The position numbers and the translations under genes are program-made. This document shows positions 38,726 to 51,678 of a DNA stretch of 64,000 bases, piece by piece (the first letter of the stretch is position 1; the number at the start of each line of letters is the position of its first letter). The notes under the pieces are model-generated. The model was not told the origin of the DNA, did no database searches, and saw only the letters and a program-made list of their open reading frames with translations. Source of the DNA: Hybos culiciformis (taxonomy: Eukaryota; Arthropoda; Insecta; Diptera; Hybotidae); NCBI GenBank assembly GCA_964007475.1, contig OZ023275.1, positions 5,208,001 to 5,272,000 on the forward strand, read 5' to 3'.

Positions 38726-39807
38726 CTCTAGGATAAAGGCAATACCACTAAACAATGTCAGCCGTTAATATAAATTGTATAGTTTAATAGCCCGAATTTA
38801 TGGAAAATTAAATTAAGTTCAAAAACATAAAATTGAATATAAAAAAGTCAGGAAAATATATCAATTTTTTTTTATTTCAACCTAAAATCTGCAGCTTCAA
38901 CAATATTTTGTTGGTTTGTTATGAAAAAAAAAAAATCTTTTTCGATTTTCATGTTCAGAATTTTAACTAACAAAATTTTTAGTTAATTTTTTATATAAAT
39001 ACCCTTGCCAATCAAAAAATTTTAATTTATTTTTATTTTTTGTGTGTGTTTTTTTTTTAAATTACAGAAAAATAAAAATAATAATAATGTGGTATATACA
39101 ACTATATATACTATGTACTTATGTTTTTATGTACAAATCAAAGAATCAAAAAAAAAAAAAAATGAATGTCTACGATAAAAAAATCTTTTATTCATTTTTA
39201 TTTTATAAATCTTTTCAAAAACCAAAACATTTCTAATTTTTGTTAATTGACTTTTGTTTTCGTTTTTCTTCTTATTTTTTTTTTTTCATGGCGCGTATAA
39301 AAAATTGTTCTTAATTTTGCTTATGAGGATCAAAAACATTGGCAAAAAAATATATATAAATATCTTAATTCCTTAATATCTAGAGATTTAAAAGTTAATA
39401 ATAATTTACTTAACAGATAATTAATTACGAATAACAAAATAAAAAATTGATTAGTAATTTTATAAATTTTTTTTTTTTTTTTACCTTAAATCATTAATTC
39501 TTTTTGTGTTATCGCCTGTCATCCCAACAGGAAAAAAAAACAACAAAAAAATCAATTACCAAACCACCTTGGTTAGTCATCTTTAACACAACAAGAAGTT
39601 TTGCAATTTATTTCCTTTACCATTATTTCAATCCTTATACCTGCCATTATTTTTAATTAGTTATTATTGAAAATAAAAAAAATAAATGAAAATATATAAA
39701 GATAAACCGGATAAACCGGATTAAAAATATTTAATGGGCATGTGGTCGGTTTGTTGTATTTAGTAGTACAGAATTTAGATCGCTAAATGGAATATTATAT
39801 GCGTGCA

Positions 39808-39912
39808 ATCATTTAGATGCATCAGCGTGAATCATGAAATCATTTAGATGCATCTGCGTGAATAATGAAATCATTTAGATCCATCAGCGTAAATAATGAA
39901 ATCATTTAGATG
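39808..39912. repeat. 31-bp tandem repeat, about 3.4 copies
   Basis: Units begin at 39808, 39839, 39870 and 39901 (last partial) and share ATCATTTAGATGCATCAGCG followed by TGAATAATGAA, with one to three changes per copy. It is a minisatellite in non-coding DNA between the hAT-like element and the hairpin MITE. Confidence 0.9.
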
Positions 39913-40055
39913 TTCTCACAATATTTCAATACAGACAAATACCAACAAAAAATTTAAAAAAAAATGTGTATATCAAATTTGGTTTTTTTTTTTTCATTGT
40001 AAATGTATAGACTGCAACTACCTTACACATGCACATTAAAACAGTATATTGGATA

Positions 40056-40220
40056 TGTTAACAAAATGTGTTATACAACTCGTTCTGTATTTACACAAAA
40101 ACACATAGACACTTGTCAATTTATATCACTCGACCTTCGGTCTCGTGATATAAGTATTGACTCGTGTCAATGTGTTTTTGTGTATAAAGAACTCGTAATT
40201 AATAACAAATTTAGTTAACA
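40056..40220. mobile_element. 165-bp hairpin MITE with TA target sites and a TTCG loop
   Basis: Nearly the whole element is one imperfect palindrome, from TGTTAAC at 40056 to GTTAACA ending at 40220, flanked by TA on each side (40054-40055, 40221-40222). The arms share TACACAAAAACACAT-like and TATATCAC-like blocks. The tip is C-TTCG-G (GACC TTCG GTC), the same sequence as the very stable UUCG tetraloop if transcribed. TA flanks suggest cross-mobilisation by a Tc1/mariner-type transposase. The short ORF crossing it at 40003-40218 is produced by the repeat and is not a gene. Confidence 0.7.
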
Positions 40221-41942
40221 TATACAATAATCTACTATTGTTTTCATCCGGACAATATTTTTCTAATTTAAAAATTTAAGTACGTTATTATCATTTTATA
40301 TCATTTTTATAATTACATGAATTATAAAAATCATCTTAGAATTCTTTTAATAATTAATTAATTCTATAATATAGAGGTATAGTGGTTCCCAAAAATATAT
40401 GAATTATTCTTTATCGAAAAATAAATTTATAAATTCTAAATTTTTGTAAAACATCATTAAAGTATAAGGATATTATGGTTATTTTAAGGGATAGACTGTG
40501 GACATAAATATAAAAAAACAAAATTTTTTCATTATGCAGGGGCATAGAATTATTTTGCTTTAGTCATCAAATTAGTTAAATTATAGACAAAATCCAGAAA
40601 TATAACATACATATAATAAAAAAAAAAAAAAAAGAAAACCCAAAAAAAAAGAATTCTTAATTTGAAAAATATAAAAGTTGCCGTGGCAAATATTTTTCTT
40701 GAACTATAAACTTACATATACAACATGTATAAAAACACATACACACATTATTTACATGTGTCTGTGAAAGAAATTTTTCTGATTTTCTAACGAACAAACA
40801 ACATGGTATAAAAATGTAGAATAATATAATAAAAATATGCCGCTAAGTATATATTTTATTATATAGCCCTGACTAAAATACTTACATATACATAATATAT
40901 CTATATACCATTTAATATAAAAAAAAATTTTTTAGCGAGAAATCTAAAAAAAAATAAACTTTTATTCGTACAGGATAATGATTTTTTTTTTATTTTCAAA
41001 ACTATAAAAGCATACATAATACATATACATTTAATATTTTCACCAACACAATTACAAAAAAATTAATTTTTTTTTTTTCTTCTTTCTTTCTAATAATATC
41101 CTCTCCATATATAGTGAAAGGTAGATATTATAAATATAAAACATTCATATAAAAAATATAAATATACCTATTTTCTTTTTTAAGAAAAAAAAAGGCAAAA
41201 AAGGAGCAAAAAAATTATTGTATTTTCATTAAATATGTATGAAGTTGAAGGTCACACTTGGCATAAAAATATAATCATAAAACATATAGGTATCTTCTAT
41301 GAAAAAAAAAAAGCAATCTAAAGAAAAGCTGAATATTAGGTTCGATCAACATACGATTCGCAGCGTGAACTATATATTCTTCGTCTGTGATTGGATAAAC
41401 TTTTAAAGCTTTAATTATTTAATAAAAAGCATTAACACTAGTTTACTGAAAGCAAAAGGCACAATTGGTTTTTAAGATTATACTTTGGCTATATTTGGGT
41501 GAACATTTTTTAATTAAATTTAAAAGTTTTAAATTTGTATACATATATTTACTCTATCATTTCGATTAAGTAGAAGAATAATTGTAACATTTTTTGAAAA
41601 CTAACTTATTATCTAATATTCTAATCCTTTGGCATTCCTCTTTAGTACGATTATATACATAATTAATTTCAATTATAAAATTTACACAAAAACAGAAGAT
41701 ATTATATTTATTACTTTTTGGAAAAATAGTTTCTTATAAAATGTTTTAAATATATTTTAAATTTATTGTTTTTTTTTATCACAGAAACTTTACATCTCGT
41801 CACCACGCAGCACTTGCCTATAACAACAACATTAAAATCATGTTGCCATTTCATCGTAGATGGAGAAGTGTGTATATTTATTATTTAAAATTATATTGAT
41901 TTAGTGAGAAAATCTACGTATCATAAAATCAAAATGTTTCTA

Positions 41943-42125
41943 GAGTACGATTCAAATCACTTGACCAATCCGTTATGCAAAGCTTTCCCTTTCCATTACA
42001 AAATTCCATACAAAATTTAGGGGAAATTATTTAAGAAAAAAAGCTCATGCAATTTTGTATGGAATTTTGTAATGGAAAGGGAAAGCTTTGCATAACGGAT
42101 TGGTCAAGTGATTTGAATCGTACTC
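41943..42125. mobile_element. 183-bp palindromic MITE with perfect 75-bp arms and TA target sites
   Basis: The left arm (41943-42017) and right arm (42051-42125) are exact reverse complements, separated by a 33-bp spacer. The ends are GAGTACGATTC and GAATCGTACTC, flanked by TA (41941-41942 and 42126-42127), the duplication left by Tc1/mariner-type transposases. The absence of any mismatch between the arms implies recent origin or ongoing homogenisation. There is no ORF. A transcript through it would fold into a 75-bp duplex. Confidence 0.8.
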
Positions 42126-42127
42126 TA

Positions 42128-45100
42128 ACAAATTGTATATGTACATAAAAATATTGAAATTTTTTGTAACAAAAAAGCAAAAAAAAAAAAAAAAAACCCC
42201 CAGACATAACTTTTAAATGAAATTAAATATTATTATTGTACTATTATTATTTCAACCATTAATTTAATTTATTAATAAAATGTCTTTCAGTTAGCTTTAA
42301 TTCAGCTATATTATATCGTTATAAAAGATAGCCGCCTTTTATTTACCACACAAGAAAATGTCAATAAAATAGTTGATATTAAATTTATACTTAAATGCAA
42401 ACAAAAAAAAACGTTAATTATAAATAAACATTAATGAAATACTGTACGTTTAGTTATTTGTACAGTCAGGAAGTAAGCAACATTACTATTCTAGCCTGAG
42501 ATATAAGAACCTTACACAATCATTTGAAGAATTTTAGATTTATGAATAATGCAATAATAAAACAAAACATTACTGAATCCTTTGTTTATTGATTTTCTGA
42601 AATTTTAAAAACATTGGAAAAGTAGCTTACTTAAAAATAACACTGAGAAAAGTTTTAAATTTTATACATCTAGGTTCATTTTGAGATTTTGTCTTTTAGA
42701 GACAACAATTTCCTATAATTTTATTTGAAATGTGAAACAAACAAGCAAAATCAACAATAATAAAAAAAAACATATACCTATCAAATTTAATTTATCAATG
42801 TGATTTCATTTTATGTACATATATTTAGTAAGAAAAGTGAATTTATATTGCAAATACAAAAAAAAAATCATGTATATATTTATTATATATACATATATGT
42901 TTAAAATGGATATTTGCGACTATTTTCTGTTATTGGAAAAATAAAAAAAAAGATACAAGTACTTACTTATGTATGTTCTTACTTAAGTATTATATATTTT
43001 ATGTTTTTTGAACTTTCGCCAAAAATATGATTTATAACTAATTTTTTCACCTACATATATTGTTGCTATACATTGAATTTTTCTGTCATCTACAAGTTTT
43101 TAAGTTCATTCTAAACTGCTGCTGTTCATGAAAATTATCATTTTCGAATAATTTAAAAAAATTAAATAAACTCATGTCATAATGTATTTATAAATAACAC
43201 TTTGTTATAAAATAAAATACAGGAAGTAATGTACTAAGAGATGAAATCAAAAATTATTTTTAATTGATTGTAAAACTTTATAACAAGCTTTAAATGTATA
43301 TTTTCTAAATGACTATACAGAGAAAAATTAACAAATTAGAAATTTTCAAAGTACATAGAGAACCTAGTTAAAGAAATACATAACTGATTTCAGAGTTTTC
43401 TTGATTAATTTAATAGATTTTCAAAATATTTTTATTTTGGGAAAGCTTCTAGACTGTTTTATTTATATTGTACCTAATTAATTATTATCACCCAAAAACC
43501 ATCTTAAAAGGCCATTACCTTTATTAAAATCAAATATTTTACTGATTTAACCTTAACATTCATTTTCTATATGGCTTAATTACTAATTTTTAGAAAAACA
43601 AGAAATAAAATAAAATCATTAAAAAAAATTGATGTTACAAAAAAAAAAATAAATAAACCTTCATAATTTTTCTTTGGATATTAATATTTTGCTCTAAAAT
43701 TTTATGGTTAAACCTAAAAGCTCATTAAGGTGTTGTGCTTTAACAAAAGGTTCAGTATATAAATTTAGATCAGCATATTTTATTATATACTTATTTAATA
43801 TAAATAAAAAGTAATCAATTCGAAAATTCCCTTACGGATATATCTGAAAATTCTTAATATTATTTTTTTTTTCTCTTATTTTTATTCTTTCAAATTGATT
43901 TAGAAGAACACATTATCAATAACTAATGTGGGTCTAATGAACCTTTTTATAAAGAAAGGATTCAACCAATTAATCCATGTTGTACACAAAATAAAAAAAT
44001 TTTAACATCGAAAATTCTAAGTATACCGATATAAATAAAAAATTGTGTCCTTAAAAATTATTTTTATTGTATTTCTTTAGAATATTTTTGATTTTTAATA
44101 ATTATTTTCCAGTCGAAGTTATGAATCAAAAGCAGAAAGATAACTTAAATTCCATTAAATATTACAAAAACAAGTATTTCTTAATACTCAGATGTTAATC
44201 TCAAGAATTTATTTGAAAATTGATATTTTTGTAGGCCTAAATTGTGAAAAACAAAGACAAAATATCCATCAACCACTATTCTTGACAAAATATCTGAAGA
44301 TTTCCTTTTATGTATATATGTATAATCAATTGAAAATAGTTATTATTATTGTCAGAAAACTTATATGAAATTAAATTTCAATTATGTATTCTTAATAGGA
44401 AAACTAGAATAATATTATTCAAAGTTTATTATATTATCTGAATTCAATCGAGCAATAACAAAATATTCGTTTATATATGTACATATGAATTGTTTAATAA
44501 CTATATTTTTGGTATTGTGTAATTGCTGTTTCTATTATTATACTTAAATAAAACCAATATATATATATATGCACATTAGTAGGTACAATAATTTTATATA
44601 ATATACATATATTTAAATAATGATCCTTTCCAACTTTTATTGTCATTATTATTATTACTATTATTTTTATTTTATTTTTCTTCATTTTTGGATTATTTTC
44701 ATAAATTTCTTAATAAATTAAAATGTGGTCTCATATTCGGTACTTATATTATATGGCATATAATAACGTAAGAAATTGTTATTATTATTTTTTAAGAAAA
44801 TAAAGACAGATAAAATGATATATTCAAATATATATAAAATTCATAATATTCTACACCATATATATACGTAGGTTTATAGTTTCTCTTTCTTATTTCATTT
44901 CTAATCATAATAATTATATTATTTTAGAAAAAAAAATTTCATAATTTAAATTAGATTTATATTTTTTTAAATAGTATTTTCAAACGTTTTTTATATATGT
45001 TTCAAAATTATTGGAGTGCAAGAAATTTTATTAATTTTCATTTAAAAAAAATTAAATAATTAGATTCTTTCTCTTGATTAGAAATTATTTCAAGTAGAAG

Positions 45101-46622
45101 AAAATTTTCTTAATAAAAACATGCATAAATTGCATCTTATCAATTTATTAACTTTAATAATATGTTATAAACATTAAATGCATATAGTGTTATTAATGAA
45201 AGTACTTATATATTATATTATTATATATGAACGAAATAAAAATCTTAATATTAGCGATATAATTCTGCCACTAGCTATTACATTTTTTTTTACACAAATC
45301 ATAAAAAAAATAATTTTTTATAACACACAACATCGATATTATACGGCATGATGCCAAAAACGCTTTTTTTATTGATGAAAGTATAGTGTATAAAAACATA
45401 TTTCAAAAAAGAACATTTTCGCTCCGGTTTTTGATATCGTTCATATTTTTTTTTTGTGTGTTCCGAATAAGTTTCAATTTGACATTCATTTCTGTTGATT
45501 CGGGTTACATTGACCAATTCAAAATCGATTTTTTTTTTGCTTAAAATTATTACATACTGAAAACTACTACGTAGTGCAAGACACCAATAGTTTGTTTTCC
45601 CTTTTAGTTAGGATATATCAAGGCGGCATGCATTGAAATAAACTTAAATTAAACCCTTTTACATAATTTTCACGAACGTAAGTTATTCTTTAAGTTCATC
45701 TCCAATATATAAAATAAAGAGTTTATTTGTTTTTCTTCCATTATCGGGTCTAGATGATTCTAATCGCCTAAGCTAAAATTACATTAATTTTTTCTATAAA
45801 GCTTTTAAAAAATGTTGTTTCTATAGGCTTAAAAAATAATAATAACCAACAAGTGTGAACTTTAAAAAAGTAAACTCTATAGAATATTAGATTAAAAAAA
45901 AATAAAAAATTAAAATTAAAATTTTCCCTACACAATTATTTTTCTTTTATGTTTATAATAGGCTTGAGTGGATGGAAAAAAATAAAAAAATAAAAAATTT
46001 AATTAAAAAATTTATTTATAGAAAATTCATTTTGAATTTGCATTGTGTTTGTCTTTTCGTTAAAAAAAAAAAAATGATAAATATAAAAAAAAAACATTTT
46101 ATTAGGTTTTTTCATTAATTAATAAAAGTGAAACACGATGATAGAAAAACAAATAAATATATATTTATAATAAAAATAATAATAAAAAAACAATTTAAGC
46201 AAAGAATATAGGATTTTTCAAGACTACAGTGGAATAATTATAATTAACTACCATCACTTTTATATTAAATTTTATTTAAATCACCCAATGACTTAATAAT
46301 TAATCCAGTTTCTGAATAGTTCTGTCTTCTGTATATTTCTCTAATAATAAATGCATATTTCTCTAATAAGAAATGTTTATAAAAATCAAATAATTGCTAA
46401 AAATAAATCAACTCTAATTATCTTGGCATTATCAAAATTATAATTTTATTTCCCTATGAAAATATATATTTCCAATTATCAAAACCAACAATTGAGTTTT
46501 TAGTATGTGTCATTTGCAATCCTGAAAAAAAAATACTGCCAAAGAAAAACATATATTTATACATAGCACAATATACTTACATAAATAATAATAAAATATT
46601 AAAATAAATCTTATGAAAATAA

Positions 46623-46653
<31 letters not shown>

Positions 46654-49600
46654 GTATAAAATTATACAAGAAACAACCATGAAATAATAATGGTTTTAAT
46701 GGCTTTGGTACAGGCACCAAAAACAAAAAACCAAAAAAAAAAAAATATAATTTAAATTATAGTATCTTTTGGATGTACATACAGCAGCATTATTATTAGC
46801 AAAAAAAAAAAATTTTCTAATATTTTAGATTAAGATTAAATTATATTTTATTATATTTGAGCTTAAAATTTATTATCAATTCCTAGCACCTTTTTTATTT
46901 ATTTTAATTTCTTTGCTTTTTTTTTCAAGTATTTTAATTTCAAGAAAACATTTTTTTTCTTCATTCTTCATTAGAGAAAATTATGTCGCATATTTAAATT
47001 CGTAAAAGATACTGAGTAGTAAACTTTTAAATTGGAACAGTTTGGAAAGAAACATTATATACAGAAATCATTACAAGACAAAATTATGTAAAATTTGAAA
47101 CTCTTTTTGTACAGGTATTGAAAATTATGAGAACTTTGAAATTGCAGTCTTTATATGTTGATTTTTCTAATTCTGGACTAAAAAGAATTTTAAATTCAAA
47201 CAGGAAAAATATTTGAAACGATTGGAAAAATTTTAAGTAAATAAGATTAGAAACCTAAGAATAGGTTAAAAAAGATAAGCTTTTCGAAAAATCTTCATAA
47301 AGCTCGAGGGAAAAAGGTAAGAACCTAAAAATCCAAAAGCCTAAAACAGACATACATATTTTACATATACAAAGTCATAAATATATGCAAACCAATATTT
47401 TTTTTTCTTTTGATAATTTTCCAAATTTTCACAGTTATTTTAACACAACATATATACTTTATGTACATAAAATATTCAGGTATATAAAATAAAGTACTGA
47501 AACTCTATAATTCCGATAAATTTTTAAGTAATCCCAAAATAACATAAAATTATACCACACACGTATAATTATTAAAATTCCCATAAGTTTATTGAGTAAA
47601 AAAAAAAGAAAAAGAAAAAAATATCGAATTGTTATTTTGGTTCTGTTTGCCAAATTGATATTATTGTCATCATATATTGTTCTTGAAATATATGAATTTT
47701 CTTTTATCTGATGCTGAAAAATAGAAATTTCAATTTCTTTCTTTCAAGTTTATTACAGACAATAACTCATCTAATTTTGCTTTATTTATTTATTATGAGG
47801 TATACGTCATATGTTTAAGGTTTTAATGAACGTCAGCGCTGGGATATTGTTATTTTATGAATTATAATATGATTCAAACGCATAAAAATCAATAAAAATC
47901 ATATAGAAATAAGATAAACTGAAAAGTAAACCAAAAATACTGCGACCATTTACCTAGTTGAAAAAAAGGGAAATCTATTCTCATAAGCTTGTCTTGTATT
48001 TTCAGTAGGTGTACTATATTATTTTATCGTGCAAAAACCTAATATAAAAATACCTTTTAAATTAAGCATATGTACACATAGAAAAAAAAATATCTTATTT
48101 CATTTATTTGTACATTATTTACTTTTTTTTTATTGTTTAAAAAACAAATTTATATTTTTTTTTTTTTTAACAGAAGAAAATTAAATGAAAATTTTTTGGT
48201 TTATAATTTTTTTTTTATATATCACGTTCCTACATAGTATACAATGAATGTATGTTTGTAAATAGGTAGGTAGGTACATACTTTTAGGTAAGTGTAACTG
48301 AAAAATTTATTTGTTTACATTATTTTTTATGCATACAAAAAAATTAAATTATTTTTGTTGTGTTCTAAATAAATTTGATATTTTTTTTTTTTTTTTCATT
48401 TGAAAATTTGCGATAAATTAAAAATATTTTATATGTATGTATTTAAATAAATAAAAAAAAAATTATTAGAACCTTAATGTACACCTAATATAGCGCAAAA
48501 AAAAAAAAACAAAATTTTTGTTGTGCTAAAAAAAATTTATTTAACTTTGATTTCAGCGCCCCAAAAGCAATCAAATTCAGTAAAACGTGAACAAAAATAC
48601 AAAAATATAAAAAAAAAAGAAAAAAAAAAATTAAATGTAAATAAATTTATATGCAAATTAGTTTTTTTTTGTTGTTGTTGTATTTAAACATTTGGTATGC
48701 TATGCATAAAAACGTTTTAGGTAAGGCTAAAAATTAAATACAAAAAAAAAACAATTGAAAATTTCGAGCAAGTTATTCAATCCTAATGTTTTTTTTTTTA
48801 GATTTAGACTCAATATTTGTACAAAGTAAAGTCATGATAAATTTTCGACATTATCTAGAATCCAGAATTTCCAGAAATTTTATTCTAGACCCAAATGAGT
48901 TATGAGTATTTGTAAATTAATTGTCAATTGTTAAGCAAATCTTTCTGAAATATGAAAAATTTCAATAAAAACTAACTATACATCATGAACAATATTGAAA
49001 AAAAAATCATATTTAATATTGCCGCTTTGCTGTTACTTATATGGAATTACAAAGTAATAAAATTTGAAAAATTCCAAAAGAAAAAATTTCATGATAAAAA
49101 ACAAATAAAGTCAATAATAAAACCTTAACGAATTAGTAGGCACATATAATAACTAAAACAAATTAATAGAGATAGAGAACTTATTTCGTTCAATTATTAA
49201 AAAAAAATCCTGACGTCAACTGAGAGTCATCGTCCAGAGAATTTAAAAATTAAACAATATTATCTAAAATTATAAAATAATTATTTTTATCTTATAAATA
49301 AATGAAATCTTTATTCTGACTCATATTTTATAAAGGTTTACACAAGTTTCTTTTTTCATATATTTAAATTAAATTTTGCGTTAATCAGATTCTCTTTTTG
49401 AAATGGGGTTACGTTCAAAATACGTTGCTGCTCCATTCCATTGCTGTTTATAATAATTCAGATAAAATCCTCTTACTAAATAGTATGGAATGTTTGATAA
49501 GAAATTATAAATTCAGTGATAAACTTATTTATTTTCAAACAAATGTTTGAAAAAAAAATTGTGATATTTATGTATATGCACAAGAAATAAACATTTTTCC

Positions 49601-51334
49601 CTAGATAATATAAATTTCGGTTTAAAAACTAACAAATTTTGATATTAATCTAAACAAAAGTGTATACTACTAACATATAAGCTTCCTCGTTTAAATTTAC
49701 AAAAAAATTAACAAAAACCAGAAAGCATTTTATTTTCCAGATCAAACTCATAAACTTTCATAAACACTAACTACATTTTTGATATATAAAACATAATGTG
49801 AAAAGCAATAACGTATTTATGCTGCAAAGGATATCGTAATCGAAATACGGAAAAAAAAAAAAAATTGAATCTGGTTAAATTTGCTAAAAAGTTACTTCGC
49901 TTGTTCAATTTTTGTTCATTTTCGGTTGGTAGAAATAATATTTTTAATTTTTTTTTTTTTTTGTATTCCAAATATCGAAAGCAATTTAAATATTTTGAGA
50001 GAAAATAAAAATAAAAATTTTATTATCTTTAGAAAAATTTATTTGAAACAAAGTTTAATAAAAAAAAAAATCAGCACAAAAAAAAGGGCAACATTTTCTT
50101 TCATTTTCTTTAACACAAAAATTATTTTATAAGTATACATTCAAGTCACGATAAGGCGAGTTAAATTTTTGCAATTCAAATAAAAAATTCACTCCTACAG
50201 TATTAAAATTGTTTTCAAAAAATTATATAAATATATTTTTGTTCCATTTAGAATAGATTATATAAAATATGCATGCAAATATACATAAACTTATAAATAT
50301 ACTTATGCAGGTGAATTAATTGTCCTTGAACAATTGCGGTTTAATTACATTAAAATGATTTAAAAAAAAAATATTATATTGAAAAATTTTATAAATACTT
50401 ACTTATAAAATAGATTTCTTATTTCTAAGAACTGCAGCCAGTTCGAACCGATGAGAAAGTTCCATTAGAGTTAATTATTAAAATTTTCTTTATTAACAGC
50501 TCCATTTATTTACGCAGTCTTCAGGTTAATGTCAATGTTGTTTCAAATTAAAACTTAGAATTTTTTTAATATCTTGTAAAGACTTTTAATAATAATAATT
50601 TCAAGAATTAATCCAATAAATTATATAAAATTAATACAATATTTATATTGATTAAATTTGTATATTAGGTATATATTATGTATTAAACGTTAGATCGGAA
50701 AGCTATGATTTCAATATTCTAACTTTAACCGAGTGCATTAATTTTTCTACAAATAATTAAAAACATTTTCGTTTTATCAAAAAACCGATAAAAAATGTAA
50801 ATATATATTTAATATATATACATTTTATGTACTGTTTATATTTCAATTTTTCAATACTGAAAATAATTAAGTTAATGAGTTTTCTTAAATTAAAAAGAAA
50901 CTAATAGGTATAATGGTTTTTTTTTTTTTCTACATTTGATTGAAATTAAAATTTTTCAAAAACTTTTTATTTCTTTATAGAACCTCAATACTTAGTTGAA
51001 TTTTGTTGTTTGTTTACCATTAAAAAACTATAGATAAGTTTGAATTACATTTCTCGAATAAAAATACATAAGAATTCATTCAAAAGTGATATTTATTAGT
51101 TAACTAATAAGTGTACAATTCGAAAATTATAAATATAATTTTATGCATAATTCAATTTTGTTCACATTATGATATTCTAAATCAGAATCTTTAATGCCGA
51201 TGCTAAGAATAAAAGAGGAATAATCACGTTTTGGTAATTTCCAAAAAAAAAAAAAAACAATTTAAAAATTCACATTTAGATATAGATATTACTTACGCTT
51301 AACCTAAAAATGTGAAAATTTATGAAGTAGCATA
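42128..51334. other. A+T-rich intronic stretch, no gene seen
   Basis: This contains an AAT microsatellite at 46625-46653, many A/T runs and isolated complex patches (45590-45690, 49395-49450) without coding signal. Short open frames are low complexity. Confidence 0.65.
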
Positions 51335-51342
51335 TTATATTA

Positions 51343-51678
51343 CAGACAAGCTCAAACTGCGGCTCATAAGCCGCATGCGGCTCTTTGACATTTTTTTTTG
51401 TGGCTCAATAAATTATTAAGTTGTAAGAACTGAAATTTTGTATTATAACATAAAATTTTAATATAATTTTTCAGATTTTCAAGTAATTTTTAAATGTATT
51501 AAATGTAATATTATAGTTTTTAATAAATTTATTGAAATATAAGAATTTCAAAAAAAAAAATGCTTTTAGTTATTAATTAATTATAATAATATAAGTTTGC
51601 ATTGACAATTTTGTGGCTCTACAGTTGTTGTTGATTTTCGAACATGGCTCCCCATGCATAAACCTTTGAGCACCCCTG
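51343..51678. mobile_element. 336-bp non-autonomous hAT-like element
   Basis: The left end is CAGACAAGCTCAAACTGCGG and the right end, read on the other strand, is CAGGGGTGCTCAAAGG. They share CAG....GCTCAAA, typical of a widespread hAT group. The left end continues with GCGGCTC/GCCGCATGCGGCTC repeats, also characteristic of that group. Flanking 8-mers TTATATTA (51335-51342) and GTATATTA (51679-51686) match at seven of eight positions, as expected for a hAT target duplication. A TTTTGTGGCTC motif occurs near both ends (about 51397 and 51610). There is no coding capacity. Confidence 0.78.

Noticed and set aside
40003..40218. 71-codon open frame on the plus strand
   Set aside because: It spans the hairpin MITE and reflects its palindrome rather than a gene.
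46625..46653. Regular repeats that could be mistaken for a CRISPR or other array
   Set aside because: This and the AT tracts are simple microsatellites without spacers, and the genome is eukaryotic.
49405..49460. Short frame beginning MGLRSKYVAAPFHCC
   Set aside because: Only 16 codons before a stop, with no splice sites of quality and no recognisable relation to a protein.
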